A stretch of 64,000 nucleotides of DNA from Cladophialophora immunda (lineage: Eukaryota; Ascomycota; Eurotiomycetes; Chaetothyriales; Herpotrichiellaceae): assembly GCF_000835495.1 (NCBI RefSeq), contig NW_015622542.1, positions 6,757,936 through 6,821,935 on the forward strand, read 5' to 3'. Below are positions 1 to 12,287 of the stretch, in pieces; the first letter of the stretch is position 1, and each line of letters opens with the position of its first letter. The notes below the pieces were generated by a model. That model was not told the origin of the DNA. It saw nothing but the letters and a program-made list of their open reading frames with translations, and ran no database searches. The translations under genes were made by a program, and so were the position numbers.

Positions 1-779
1 GAATAGGGACCAATCGACTCCGGAAAACGACAGGCATATCGGTGAATGAAGAGCCTGAATGCGGATGGCGAGCATTGCAGAGTGACGAACCGGAATATGG
101 GAACCTCAAGCGGGCAGGAAGGGTGGGTGGTGGGTGATGGCCGGCGAGGGGCGTGCTGTTCGACATCGCTCTGGACAAGCGGATGAGATACCTGGTTGAT
201 GCCGTTGTCTCTGCCCGTAACCCCCAATTTATGGAGGACATGCGTATCTCGAACACTGCGGCTCATCTGGGTACTGTGCAGCAGTTGTACAACATGCCTA
301 GTGTTCCAAGGTTCTGGAGACGGTGGATCTCACAGCAATGGCAATCAAACGACTGTGGACATTCGGCCCTCTTTCCTCAGATGAGTATGATATTGGCGAC
401 GAGAGTATCAGTAGGAAGTCAAACTCGATGGAGAGGTCGGAGGTGAGATGCCAAGCCTCTATATATGATTACGTATTATTTCGACAAGCCGAAACGGGCT
501 TTGAGCGCAGTTGATGACCACTGAGACGGCGGCCCGAGAGTTGAAATGGGGCACGAGGCTGTTTGTCCCTGATCGACAGAATATATTTCGTATTTTCGAG
601 GGATCTACAGCGAGTTCTGACCACCCCTTCTCCTTTTGATGTGCCAGTGGCAGAACTTCCCCCTGCTGCCGTCTTGACTCATTTCTTTGTCAGCAGCTCG
701 GCCCAATTTCCACTCGTCATCGAAGCCTTGACGCCCACATCCACATCCACATTGTGAGATTCCAACAACCTCATCGGCC
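1..779. other. Region upstream of first gene, no supported gene
   Basis: No complete gene is supported here. The plus-strand frame from 153 to 446 reads protein-like at first (about 60 residues ending in a W-R-R-W run) but opens with GTG, not ATG. It degrades into low-quality sequence and has no family I recognise. It could be an exon or a relic of a gene lying to the left. The last 200 bases are the presumed promoter and leader of the regulator starting at 780. Confidence 0.3.
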
Positions 780-3478
780 ATGGAGCCCAACTCTAGCACT
801 TCAGAGGCTCGGCCCTCCAAGGCTTATTCCTGCGTCCGATGCTTCGAGCGCAAAGTTAAGTGCGACAAGCAGCATCCGTGCAGCGGCTGTGTCCGCTCCA
901 AAGTCGAATGGCAAGTCTGACCATCCTCGATTGCTGCCTGGTCCCAATGGCCCCGAAGGACAAACACCATCTGACCATTGGACTCTGACTTGGCTCACCT
1001 ATACCCCCGCGTCATTCGTGAACATCCCCACTGACTCTTGCCTGTGCAGCGTCTTCCGTGTTCCCCCTGCTCCTCGCCGTCGCAAACGCAAGGCCCGAGA
1101 AGACGATGTGCTCGCTCGCTTAAAGCACTACGAGGAGTTGCTTCGTGATCAAGGCATCGATCCAACTACCCCGTCCACCACCCCTAGCAAAGTCGACACG
1201 ACGTCCCCTCCCCTTGACGATGCCGATAATTCCATCACGTCGATATCAAAACCTGCAGAGCCCTCGTGGACGCCAGGCTCTCTTCACGGGAGACTGATTA
1301 TCGATCACGGAAGGTCTCGCTTCATTCAAAAGTGTGTCTGCCACCACCCTTCGCAATATCTTCCAAGCTAAACGCAAGCAGTAAACTATGGACTACCGTC
1401 AGCGAAGAGGTCTGCCTCTTCACGCTCAATCTTTGCCGTCGACTAACCACAACCACAGCTCCATCACAGCAAGGATGTCATCCAAGATACTGACAGCGAG
1501 GACGAGCTGGGTACTCTTGCCGATGACAGCACTGACTTCGTCCTTGGCGTGACGCCGTACCCGACTCTAACATCGAGCCTGCACCCGAGTCCCGAACATG
1601 TGCTCAAGCTATGGCAGATCTTCCTCACCAACGTCAACCCATTGATGAAGATTGTCCACCAGCCTACCCTGCAGCGCACTATTGAAGACGCCATTCAGGA
1701 CACCGACCATATACCCCGTGGACTCGAAGCCTTGATGTTTGCTATCTATGGGGCCGCCGTCCTGTCCATGCGTGATGGTGAGTGTCAGGCAATTTTTGGC
1801 GAGTCTCGTACAATTCTACAATCCAGATACCGCCTAGGCATACGCCGGGCCTTGACAAAGGCACGATTCATGGCGACTTCCGACATCGTTGTCCTGCAAG
1901 CACTGGTCATCTATCTTGTAAGACGAACTTCCGCCCGTCGCATTGTCCGTGACTAACCGAACATAGCTCACTACACGTCAGGTTCTGGACGCTCGCACCT
2001 TATGGACTCTCTCAGGCGTTGCAAGTCGTATAGCTCAAGGCATGGGCGTGCATCGAGACGGCACCGTCCTTGGCCTTCCTCCGTTCGAAACAGAAATGCG
2101 CCGCCGGCTTTGGTGGCAAATTAACCTGCTCGACTTTAGAGCTGCTGAGCTGAGCGGTTTTGGCGGCTTGACGGAAGTCAACTGGTGGAACACCAAGACG
2201 CCGTCAAATGTCAATGACGTGGATATTTGGCCAGGCATGAAAGAACAGCCTGTCGACCAAACTCGCCCCACCGAGATGGTCGTCTGCTTGCTTCACTATG
2301 CAGTCGGCGCCTTCTGGAGGCGAAAGCTTCTGCAGGCAGGCACTCCCGAAGAAGACCTCAACCGGGCCATGCATCGCTGGGTGGCAACGAAGACGTTGGC
2401 GGAAAAGGACGCGTTTGTTGATGAATTTCAGGCTAATCTGGAAGAGAAGGTGCTAAGATATTGTGACCCTTCGATGCCGCTCGAGATGATGGCTTTGATC
2501 ATTGGCCGTACCATGTGCAAGAGCATAAGATTCATGGCGCACCACCCTCGGCGCTACGCAAATGAGAAAGATATCCCTGACAGCGAACGCCAATTTCTGT
2601 GGACGACAAGCATGGCTCTGATGGAAGCCGACAACCTGGCGCATTCTCATCGGTCGCTGCAGAGGTTCAGTTGGCACATCGACGCCGGGTTTCAATGGCA
2701 TTCCTTCATATTTGCGCTAGGGGAGCTCATAGCCAGGCCAACCGGCGAAAGCAAGGACGAGGCGTGGATACAGATTGAGGACGTTTTCAAGAACCATCCT
2801 ACGTAAGTCGTCGCTACTTCTCAAGACTTCCTGCTTTCTCTCCGAGCTTGCTCCCCATCCGACTGCTTCGCTTCTTCCCTCTCCTGGTGGAGGTGGTAGT
2901 GGTCTTCAATATTCCGTAGTCTGGGACTGAAGGCTAATTCCGGCATTTCTCTTTGAAGATTCATATCGGACCAAAAGAAGCCGCTGCATATCGCAATCGG
3001 CAATTTATGCTTAAAGGCATGGCGAGCCCGCGAAAAGGCACAAGCAGAAAATCCCCAGGGTTTGCAATGGCTCGACAAACCGCAATTCATCCTACAGCTT
3101 CGCAAACAGCGAGAGGCTCAAGAGGCGAAGGCAGATGCCAGTCGAGCCGCAGCATCGCACCTGAATTCCACGCTTCCAGCTGAAGACACAAATCTGGCAA
3201 TAGAGTCGCTGCCACGGGATACTTCAACCGCAGAGACCATGCCTAGTGTCCAGCAATTTGAACAGCCAGTCAATACATTGGACCCTACATTTTCCCCACA
3301 CGACTTTTCTGTCATGGACAATATGGCAATGGACTGGCAAAGATGGGATACACTGCTTAATGATTTTGAACTACTTACGCAGCCGGCCACCATGAATCCG
3401 GGCCATTTACAGCACCTCGGACAGTACGGTCAGCAAGGTTATTCGTGGCCGTTGTCGCAAATGTATGACAACCCATGA
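780..3478 (+). CDS. Zn2Cys6 fungal transcription factor, 6 exons, 751 aa
   Basis: Predicted nuclear DNA-binding regulator. Proposed exons are 780-910, 1050-1331, 1382-1409, 1459-1917, 1967-2802 and 2959-3478, in total 2256 bases. The N-terminus carries a perfect binuclear zinc cluster, CX2CX6CX5CX2CX6C, with cysteines at residues 18, 21, 28, 34, 37 and 44. A basic run PRRRKRK and a short coiled coil (residues near VLARLKHYEELL) follow, as is usual for dimerising Gal4-type factors. Exons 4-5 match the fungal-specific middle homology domain (HPSPEHVLKLWQIF, then ARTLWTLSGVASRIAQGMGVHRDG). The sixth cysteine codon is split by a GC-AG intron (911-1049); without that intron the zinc cluster would be incomplete. 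The start is the first ATG before the cluster. It lies tail to tail with the sugar transporter, which suggests but does not prove local regulation. Target genes are unknown. Confidence 0.88.
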
Positions 3479-4387
3479 AACGGAAGATATCTCGAGCGGG
3501 ATGTGACAAATGACCCCTGCCGGCGCGTCAACTATCTTGCTCTTGCCATCAATGCCCGAATCTTCCGCATTTGAGACAGTGGCCTTCAGACCCGAGGCCC
3601 CTTTCATTCTCATTGCCAGCATGAGTCCAATACCATCTTACCACCTTGGATGAGGCCCAGTATAACGTCTCTATTGCTCAAACCCGATGCGTGGAGGCCC
3701 CCATCTGGGATGATGCGAATGTGAGGTAGACTGACGGGCGGCTACCTGGGTATCATGTTGGCAGGAGCTGCGGACAGAAGATTGATTCAAATGGCGTCCT
3801 TCAGTGCAAAATCATTGACTACCCAACGAGCCAACCTGCAATCGGCTCTGGCTTTCACATCCGCCAGTGGAACGCCTAGCAGACAAACACCGCCCCCAGC
3901 TGCCGAGCCAGGTCAATCGAACTCGTCTGAATAGCACACCCCTGCCAGAAAAAGCAGCCCACATGCACTTGGTCATGTTCTACTCCGTTGTGAGTCGCTC
4001 GGGCGACAGTTGCCCGGTTGGCTCGCTTGGAGCTTCACCCCAGAGCAGTTCTCTCGAGCTTTACGCGACGACAGGGCCACTAGCCTCCAGACTTCTCCTG
4101 ATTGATGCGTAGCGGCACCATATCGAGGCGGGCATTTACGTGGACGCTAGGATTTCTGCGTCGGCCGGATGCAAACGTGGCTGGAAGCCTCGATATGTCA
4201 ATGTCCTCGAGCTGGGGTTGCGGATCTGGTCAACCGGCGCGAAGCTCAAGGGAGTGGGCCTGAGAAATGAGATGCAAGATTGCCGACTCTGATCACAGTT
4301 GCCACCACATCGATAGGCTAGCTCTAGCACTGTCTGATTGATTCAGATTATGCCTGGGACTCCTCGAGTCGAGCCTACGCCGCAGTT
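3479..4387. other. Convergent intergenic region
   Basis: This lies between the 3' ends of the zinc-cluster regulator and the MFS transporter. Only short frames without family features occur. It presumably holds both 3' UTRs. I see no RNA gene or repeat. Confidence 0.5.
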
Positions 4388-6096
4388 CTACTCCTTGGCC
4401 ACCTCTGTCACCTCGCCCAGGATCTCCATCTTTTTGTCCTTTCCCAAGGCCAAGGCGTCCACAATTCCCTCCCTATCTTCTGGCGCCACACCCATGATAG
4501 CCCTCAACTTAGGCGCCTCACTGTGGACCTCTCCGTCGAGATTCTCATCAATCTCCTCCAATGTGCGCCCGCTAGTCTCAACCCAGAACACCAAGACGAC
4601 CACCAGCTCAAGAACGTCCCACGCACCGTTGATCATGTACGTCTTCCAGCCAATGGCTTCAAGCGCAAAGGGGAAAGAGAAGGTCACCATCAACCCCACA
4701 CCGTTTACGAGGAAGGTATAAATACCCATGCCAAGCGAACGGAGACCATAGTTGAGGACTTCCGGCGGGTACAGGACAGTGAGAGGCGTCCAGCCGAAGC
4801 TGTATGCTCCCTGGAAGAGGAAGATTGTAGCGACTGTCCCGTAGATCCCGGAGTTGTTTGTCGAGTCGCCGTAGACTTTGGTCAACCCGCCCACGAGGAA
4901 GATGAAGATGGTCAACAGTCCCGTGGAAATGGCGGCTAGAGACCTACGGCCTAATTTGTCGGCCATGGCGGTGCCCACAAGTGAAACGACCAGACACCAT
5001 GCGTTGAGGATGATGTTGATCTCCAGCTGTGTGGTCGAGTTCGTGACTCCCGCCTGGGTGAGCATGGTCCCGAAATAGTATGAAATGATGTTGTTCCCGG
5101 AGAGCATGGAGAAGACGGCGACGGTGCAGACCAAGAATATACGCTTGCGCGTGGACGCGCTGTTGGCGAATTGCTTGACGAACGACGGTCTCTCGAACGA
5201 CTTCTCGAACGCCAGCGTATCGGTGATCTGGCGGAATTGAACAGCTACAGCCGGGTCATCGATGTTCCCGTTGGAATGAGTCTGTGCCAGTGCCAGGAGA
5301 GCTTCTTGGCTGCGTCCCTGATCTTGAAGCCATCGAGGAGACTCTGGTGTGAATGGGATAAGGACTATGCAGAGAATGCTGAACAGGCCTTGCAGAGCTG
5401 ACGGCAAACGCCAGGCCCAGGTGGAATCCATCTTTGCGGTGCCATAGGTGACGCCAGCAGCGATCAAACCGCCTATTTGCTTGTCAATTTTCCATCACTC
5501 CAGAACCTGCGAGAGGAGAGGACGAGCAATGACTTACCGACATACCAAAAGTCATACAGAAGGGCCAGCGAAACAGCGCGGAGCTTCACAGGCACTGTCT
5601 CCGACAAGTACACGGGCGCGGCGATGGATGAGGCGCCGGTGCCGAAGCCAATGATGATCCTCGCGATCACAAACATGGCGATATTCTGAGCGGCGGTCTG
5701 GAGGATGACACCGATGATGGTAGAGACGGCACCAAAGAACAGAGCCCATTTGCGACCAATCCAGTCGGGGACTTTGGCATACGCGATACCTGCTATGGCG
5801 CTGCCCATCCACACTGAGGCCGTGTTGAGCGCCAGAGTGGCCGTGGTGAGGGTAAAGTAGTCCGTGTACGAGGGGAGGATGTTGAGTCCGTTCATCATGG
5901 AACCATCAAAGCCTAGAGTCTGCATGCCCGCCTGTGTCAGCCTATGATCGATGCCATGATGGTCGACTGCACCAGAACCAAGCCAAAGGTATGTACTTAC
6001 AGTGGATGTCACACATGACGTGAGGACCAAGATGGTGCAGGCAAGCCACGACTGGCGAGGCACCACTGCCGGCAGCTCCCAAGGCATCGGCGACAT
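4388..6096 (-). CDS. MFS sugar-porter family transporter (lactose permease/hexose type), 524 aa
   Basis: Plasma-membrane sugar/H+ symporter-type protein. Exons on the minus strand are 6096-6001, 5931-5538 and 5472-4388, in total 1575 bases. The length fits the usual 12-helix sugar-porter fold. Visible signatures in order: GFDGSMMNG in helix 1; the loop 2-3 motif around DWIGRKWALFFGA; helix 4-5 IIIGFGTGASSIAAPVYLSE; PESPRWL after helix 6; ADKLGRRSLA in loop 8-9; PPEVLNYGLRSLG near helix 10; and VETSGRTLEEID at the C-terminal end. The second intron (5473-5537) has a GTAAGT donor; the first (5932-6000) is 69 bp, in frame, and contains no stop, so retention would still give an open frame. The ATG at 6096 is preferred because the upstream in-frame extension adds nothing conserved. 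The substrate cannot be told from sequence. It is divergent from the DUF1479 oxygenase, so the two may share control. Confidence 0.92.
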
Positions 6097-6894
6097 TGTG
6101 GCTTCGATACAAAGTCTTTCTTTGCGCAAATGGTTGCTGGCTTGAGGAAAATATGCAAGAGACCGACTTCGATGTTCTTGTCAAGTCTGTTGCTGATCGA
6201 GGACCCGCTCTATTATATATACCTGCTTGAGAGTCTCGTCTGGGCCAGAGACGACACACGGCTTGCATGCTTGAGCCAGCCAGGCCAGGTGTATTACCAC
6301 CCGTTATCGCAGAAGCTTTTCAGTAGTAGATATGGAGGTGTCCGCCAGTGTGGGACGGATAACGCGGCGAATCTCCTCCAAACAACAAGCTCCGGGACAC
6401 TGGTTCTAGCCCTACCGTCCCGTCCATTTGGGTTCGCGTTATCTGGAGAAGGGGACCAGGGCCTGATACGGCGACGAGGCTGGCAGGCTGGCCCTCGGCT
6501 TGCCCCTTTGCTCAATTGCCGTGGCTCTGTGGGCACGGCAATGTCCGCCTGAAAGCGTCGAGGCACGGATATGGTAGCACGGTCTCCCGCTTGATGAGCC
6601 CAGGAGCGAAAGTGAAGGTTTCCGCCTGGACTGGGGGGTTTGAAAGTCTCGCACTGACCAAGTGTAGGTTGAATGTCGCCCTGGTGCTCTTGGGGGGCTA
6701 TATCCTTCGAACTCAATTGAGATCTGAATGCTGTGTCTCTCCTTCGCGGCGTACATGTCCGCGGAGTGCGTGTTCTATTCCGATCCAGTGGTCGTCTTGA
6801 ACTATTAATCCTTGGAATCTTCGACACGGGAGAAGGGAAAGACGTTAGGAGCGCTGAAGAAAGACACAGGAAACCAGAACCAAAACCGCAAAAG
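6097..6894. promoter_or_regulatory. Divergent promoter region of transporter and DUF1479 oxygenase
   Basis: About 800 bp separates the two divergent start codons. On the minus strand a TATA-like stretch lies at 6211-6220, about 115 bp upstream of the transporter ATG. A long minus-strand frame (6294-7367) crosses the region but has no protein features and overlaps the oxygenase. It is treated as a shadow. Regulator binding sites were not resolved. Confidence 0.45.
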
Positions 6895-8290
6895 ATGCCC
6901 GGAAGACTACTCAGCTGGCCAGACTGGCCCGAGTTCACGGCTGCCAAGGCAGAGCCTGGCGACGACCTGGTCGGATACAAGAAAGCCATCGTGGACAAGT
7001 ACGGCAAGGACAATCTCGTCAAGAGCTGGCTCAAGGTCTGCAAGGAGCTCGAGTCAGTCACCGACCGCATCGCCGAGCAGGGCACCGCGGTCATCCCGGA
7101 GATCCCATTCGACGAGCTATTCAGCCTGACGCCCGAGAAGAAGCAGGCGCTGAAGGACGTCGGTTGCTTTGTCGTCCGCAACGTCTTCACCCGGGAGGAA
7201 GCAGACAAATGGTTCACGGATCTGAAGGAGTATGTTGCCGCTAATCGATCACAGATTGGAGGTATGTATGTCCCTGTGGATGGCGGATATTGATACACCA
7301 GCATCGTGGATTGCAATCTTAGTGTCTGTGACTGATTGATTCCCAGGCTGGCCCAAGGAGACGCCATTCATCCTCAACCTGTACTACTCGCCCACGCAAA
7401 TAGCTGCACGATCCCATCCCAACCAGCTGAAACTCAGCGAGGAGCTCAACTCCTGGTGGCATGATAAGGACGGGTCTTATTCCCCGGCACCCTTGTCATA
7501 CGCCGACGCAGTGCGCATCCGACCTCCAGGGATCCCATTCCGCGGTCTCGGTCCCCATATCGACGCAGGCAGTCTGTGTCGCTGGGCCGATCCCACGTAC
7601 CAGTCCGTCTACGAGGCCGTGTTTTCAGGCAACCCCGAGTCTCTGGACAACTACGACCTGACCGCCCGCAAGACGGCCAACCAGGCCATGTTCCCCGGCA
7701 GTGCGCACTCACGGGTCTTCCGGAGCTTCCAGGGCTGGACGGCCTTGACGTCAGCCGGGCTCGGCGAGGGCAGCTTGATGCTGTACCCCAACGTCAAGTG
7801 GACGATCGCGTACCTTCTCCTGCGGCCGTTCTTCCAACCCCCAGACTCTGACAGCCAGGATGACATCCTGGACGCCACCAAGTGGACGTTCGATCCGGAC
7901 AGTCCCTGGTTCCCGGGCACCTTCAGGGAGGACAGCCAGCTGCTGAGCCCGCCGTCGCACCCGCACCTGCGCCTGCGCGAGTGCATGGTGGGCATCCCAC
8001 GCATGAACCCGGGGGACACGGTGTGGTGGCACGCCGACATGTGCCACGCGGTCGAGGTGGAGCACAACGGCGACCACGACGCCAGCGTCGCCTACATCGC
8101 CGCCACGCCCAGCACCGACGAGAACAAGCGGTACATCAAGCGCCAGCTCGAGGACTTTTTGAACGGTCTCCCGCCCGAGGATTTCCGCCGGGGGCCCGGC
8201 GAGAGGAACTTCCAGCTGTTCACGGGCGAGAGGGGCCTGTTGGGCGGCGAGGCAGGCAGGAGGGCCATGGGGTTTGATCTGCTCGCCTGA
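6895..8290 (+). CDS. DUF1479 family protein, putative Fe(II)/2-oxoglutarate-type oxygenase, 436 aa
   Basis: Two exons, 6895-7261 and 7347-8290 (1311 bases), joined across an 85-bp GT-AG intron with a split Gly codon. The protein resembles the DUF1479 family (E. coli YbiU is the bacterial relative), which has a cupin-like jelly-roll fold typical of non-haem iron oxygenases. An HxD-type pair is visible in GPHIDAGSLCRW, and a likely distal histidine in HADMCHAVEVEHNG. A conserved SFQGWTALTSAGLGEGSL block lies between them. The start at 6895 is the ATG of MPGRLLSWPDWPEF, the point where conserved sequence begins. The 3' half is GC-rich with long out-of-frame shadows on both strands. Its divergent pairing with a sugar transporter suggests a role in catabolism or modification of a small molecule. 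The substrate is unknown for the family as far as I know. Confidence 0.88.
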
Positions 8291-9741
8291 TTTTAACAGT
8301 CGGGTGACCTACCGTGGAGAGGAAGGTCTGCGTATAGCTGGATCAAGTCCAGACTCAGGTCGGGCATCTCTTGCCATTGCCATCACCTCGTCCTGTACCT
8401 TCGCTCCTCCATGGCACATGGTCAAGCAGCCGATGAAGTTTGACCTCGTCGAGGTCCATACCAAACCGGGTCACTAGACCTAAGAAATTTCTATCCGCAT
8501 ATATGAGTTTTAGTATAAGGAAGGAGACAGAAAAGCTACAGTAATTGAACCGAAATAATCCCCTCGTTGTCAGTGGTTTCGGTGTTCCAGGATGCCCCTC
8601 TTGACACTATTTCAGATCTCGGGACGTCCTGCGTCCTAGTCTTCACAAGCAGGATCGCGAAGTAACGTGGTGTCTTGCTGTGAGGGCGGTATTTCCACCT
8701 CATACCCCGTACCGAGTAGTTAGAGATTCTGGAGGTAAGCAGGTCGGCGCGGACGCATCGACCCGACCCTGCGAGGGTTCCTGATACGAGGGGAGCAATA
8801 TGGAACGAAACGAAAGGATACGACAAACCGCTTCACACTCCGATTGAGGGTTTCGCCCGTCGACGAGTATTACAACGTGACCAGCCCTCTTTGACGGCGC
8901 AGGACCGTCCCGCAGCATGAATTGACCCGTTGATGTCAACCTTGTCATTCTACACTTTCGTGCCACCCACCCAGTGCCATCACCGCCGGTTTGTTTATTG
9001 ATTTGTTTATTTGGGTGGTTTCTCTGCTCTAGTGCTCTAGTGCCCTACGAGATTGATTCCCACTTGGGTCGAACTTTTTTAACTTTTGTCGCGCGGGCTT
9101 TTGGTCCTCAAGGCGTCCTCGAGGCAGACACGGGCAAAATCTGGTGGTTCCTGGTATACACTGCCCCCCGTCAAGTGTCCTGCATTATTGATGCAACACA
9201 TGGAAGGAGAGGAGGAGCAATGCATTCTGATTAAGCTGTACGAGGTAGGGGGTCACGGTGTAATACTAGGTAGTGGCGTCCAAGACAGTTAGTTGGCGCC
9301 TAGCCCCCCAGAGCCCTGGATGTTCGGGAGCTAATAGGGCCCAGGTAAATGCCTACTCGTAGCTCTTCTTCGCGCTTGGGCCCGAGGGGGAGAACAAAGC
9401 CAAGGCACTGGGGAAGATGAGGAAAGGCTTCCCTCGAAAAGACATGGCAAAGGACCGAGTATGTATCTCAAGACCCGAACACTGGGTAGAGCTGGCTTTT
9501 GTTTTTTATAGCGGTATATTGCAAATGATTGCTGGGTATCTTTGATAGTAATCCAAAAAAAAAAAAATAAACGACATGTACAAAGATGTACTCCGTACAA
9601 ACAATCTAACTGGACAGAGGCACATTGTCATATTGTGTATGGGTGTGTGAGTGTGTGCGTTTAACGTCAAATTCATCATCTTTCCAAACCCAATGTCACT
9701 GCTGGCGCCGCGTTGGTCGCGTAGCCTACGTAGCCTGTCGA
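8291..9741. other. Convergent intergenic region
   Basis: This lies between the 3' ends of the oxygenase and the second zinc-cluster regulator. No supported gene. It holds an A-run near 9556 and one TACTCCGTAC site at 9589-9598, part of a motif recurring in this window. Confidence 0.45.
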
Positions 9742-12287
9742 CTATATGATGTTGGCAATGGTCATTCGTGCTCGGTTCGGATCTGGGGTCGTTTCGGTCG
9801 GCGGGCTGATCGGCGGCAATGTCGGGCCTGAGGGTCCCGGGCCTGCTGGGCCGTTGGGGAGTGGTGATATGGGTAGAGAGCCGTGGAGTGGCTTTTGTTG
9901 ATAGTGCAGTCGCTCCGAAAGCTGTTGGAGGTATCTGGCTGACTGCTCAATGTGCTGCCAGCCGCCCCAGTCGTGTTGCTCTTCCTCGGACAACATGTTG
10001 TCCCACGACGGCGACTGAGCGCCCGACGAGTGTGGGTCATGTTCGATGAATTGGTGCCTGGGTCGGCCGTGTTTTTGACGGCGGCTGAGATGAGTGCCCG
10101 TCTCGGCGTTGCCCCATACCCAGCTGTTCGTACTGGCCTGAAGATCCGCAGACAGGTAGACGAGCAACTCCTCGTCGTGGTCGATGTCGATGTTGCTCGG
10201 CTGCTCGAGTCTCTCGATCAGACATCGCACAAAGAACGACAAGTGTCTCCCGCAGCATATATTGATGCTTCGCGCATCGTTGATGGTGGCAGCTGCTCTC
10301 AGGATGAGGAAAAAGCTGTCGTAAACTTGGCGAAACAACAAGAAGAGCATGCACCGCCACAAATGGGTACATAGCATCGTGGTCGCAGAGAGAACAAACC
10401 GCTGCTCCCACTCATGGGATTGGATATGGGGGATCATGCACCTGGAGAGCATGTTTGCGGTGTCGCGAGAAGCATGAAGGCACTGCTCAATGGCTTGAGC
10501 TCGTTGCTCTGAAGAGCATGATGGGGACAAATTATGGCGATGAAGCATTATTCGTGTATTCTGGAAAGAGATAAGCGGACCCATGATACATGGATCCAGA
10601 GGAGTCGTGGCAGAGAGTTGTAGGGGCCGGGGAAACAAAATCAGACATTCACCAAGGTGACCCTCGAACTTGGCCAGCGCCTCACTGGTGATGCAGAGAG
10701 ACCGAAAAGTCTTTGCCAGCGGCGCCATCAGCCGTGCTACGTGAACGTGGGCCAGCAGTAATTTGGGAGCGAGGGGAGTGTGCATATGGTCGGACATCAG
10801 GCGTTCTTCGTCGAGGACTTCGGGGTACTCGGTGTCGCACTCATCGTCGTTGATGAGCATCGGCTTTCCAAGTTCGAGAGCAAGCACGCTGCGCTTGTTA
10901 GCAGAAAAAAAAGATGGGTGGGATCAAGATTCGAAGCTCACCGATCCCAGACATAGAATGAGTACCATATGCGCTTGCGCATTTCGCCCTCAATCGGTGA
11001 CCATTGACCCCCTTGTACGTGCAAGCCTAGATCCTGGACAATGCGGATTGCGGAGCCCAGCCATATCCAACTTGCAGATTTCCGGTTCATCTCTATCAGC
11101 GCAAGGCTAGCGAGAAACGCGACGATGGCCTGGTTTGTAGACACGTCATCTTCCCAGAAATTGATGGTGGATATTGCCCTTGTCAGGTACTCCTGCGCCT
11201 CTGGGACCCGGCCACGGTCGTGTGTCGCAAGAGCGCCGCATGCGAGAACGGCGTACAACGTCGCAATCCAGTCGGTCGGGAGTGACTGCACGTTGCTTCT
11301 TTCTGTCGCTGCCGTAAAATTCCGCTGAAACTTGGGCCAGTATAGGACGGGGAAAAGACGGTGAATATATTCGTGATAGTAGTGTAGTAAATTTTCCGCC
11401 ACGGGTTGCGAAGGCAGACCCTGTAGGTCCGAAATTCGAGTCTGTGTAGTGTGTGATCGAGGTTGGACACCTGTGACTGGAGGTTTCAACAAACCGCGAC
11501 CAACGTCATTCAACTGCGTCCGGGCACTTGTGAGGTCCTGAGGTGCTCTTGCTTTCAACATCCTCCGTGGCGATTTACCGATAGACGGAAACTCAGCGTA
11601 GGCCGATGCGGCGGTTTCGGCGCGAAGGTCGGCGGAGAGATCAGCATTTCGCTCAACCGAGTGATATCGCTCGAGCTGCTGCCGGGCTTCCAGTAGTTGT
11701 CGCTCCAGGTCCTGTACAAGCCTGAGATGGTCAGCAGGTGCCGTGGGGGATCGGGAGCCGACATTTGACTCACTTGATGGAGGACATGCGCCGGTTCGTG
11801 TCCTTGGTAAACTGGCAACGAACATTGCGACTCGAACACTCTGTACAACTCGTTGTCTCGGTCGCATCACACTTGATCACCCATCAGCGAAATGACAGCA
11901 GCAGTGGCTTTGTTCTCGACCAACCTTGACCTTGCGCTCACGGCACGCATCGCAGCTCGGGTCTTTTCTCCTTTGTCTGTACGCTCTTTTCGGATTGTGC
12001 ATCATCATGGCCGAAATCTGACCGGGAGAGGGACTGCTCGCCGCTCCACTACCCGGTCTTAAATTGTCCCCCATGCGAGACACTCCTTCATTCGGAGGGG
12101 GAAAGTCCATCTCGTGAGGAGCATAGACCACCGGCATCGTGGGTGGTCCTGGTGTGAATAGTCCTGTGCCAAAATACTGCGACGACGAAGGCCTTGGATG
12201 TTGCGGTCGGTCCAGCTCATGGGCGATCGTAAATGGTCCCGAGGGGGCGATAGACGTCGATTCGAAGACGGGCAAAGACTCGTTCAT
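9742..12287 (-). CDS. Zn2Cys6 fungal transcription factor, 4 exons, 795 aa
   Basis: Predicted nuclear regulator. Exons on the minus strand are 12287-11925, 11871-11774, 11721-10942 and 10888-9742, in total 2388 bases. About 110 disordered residues precede the zinc cluster [13 protein letters not shown], completed in exon 2 by TTSCTEC and a final cysteine in NVRCQF (CX2CX6CX7CX2CX6C). A coiled coil follows ([19 protein letters not shown]). The fungal-specific middle homology domain spans exon 3 into exon 4, with [16 protein letters not shown] and [13 protein letters not shown] then [10 protein letters not shown]. Introns are 49-53 bp. The first has an unusual GTTGGT donor directly before the third cysteine, and joining there is required to keep the cluster. 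The C-terminus is Pro/Gly-rich. It faces the DUF1479 gene tail to tail and could be a second regulator of that pair. Its targets are unknown. Confidence 0.88.

Noticed and set aside
6294..7367. 357-residue minus-strand frame over the transporter/oxygenase promoter
   Set aside because: It overlaps the first exon of the DUF1479 gene antisense, has Ser/Arg-skewed composition and no domain features.
7651..8077. Long minus-strand frames inside the oxygenase gene
   Set aside because: GC-rich coding DNA leaves antisense frames open; the sense strand has clear family motifs.
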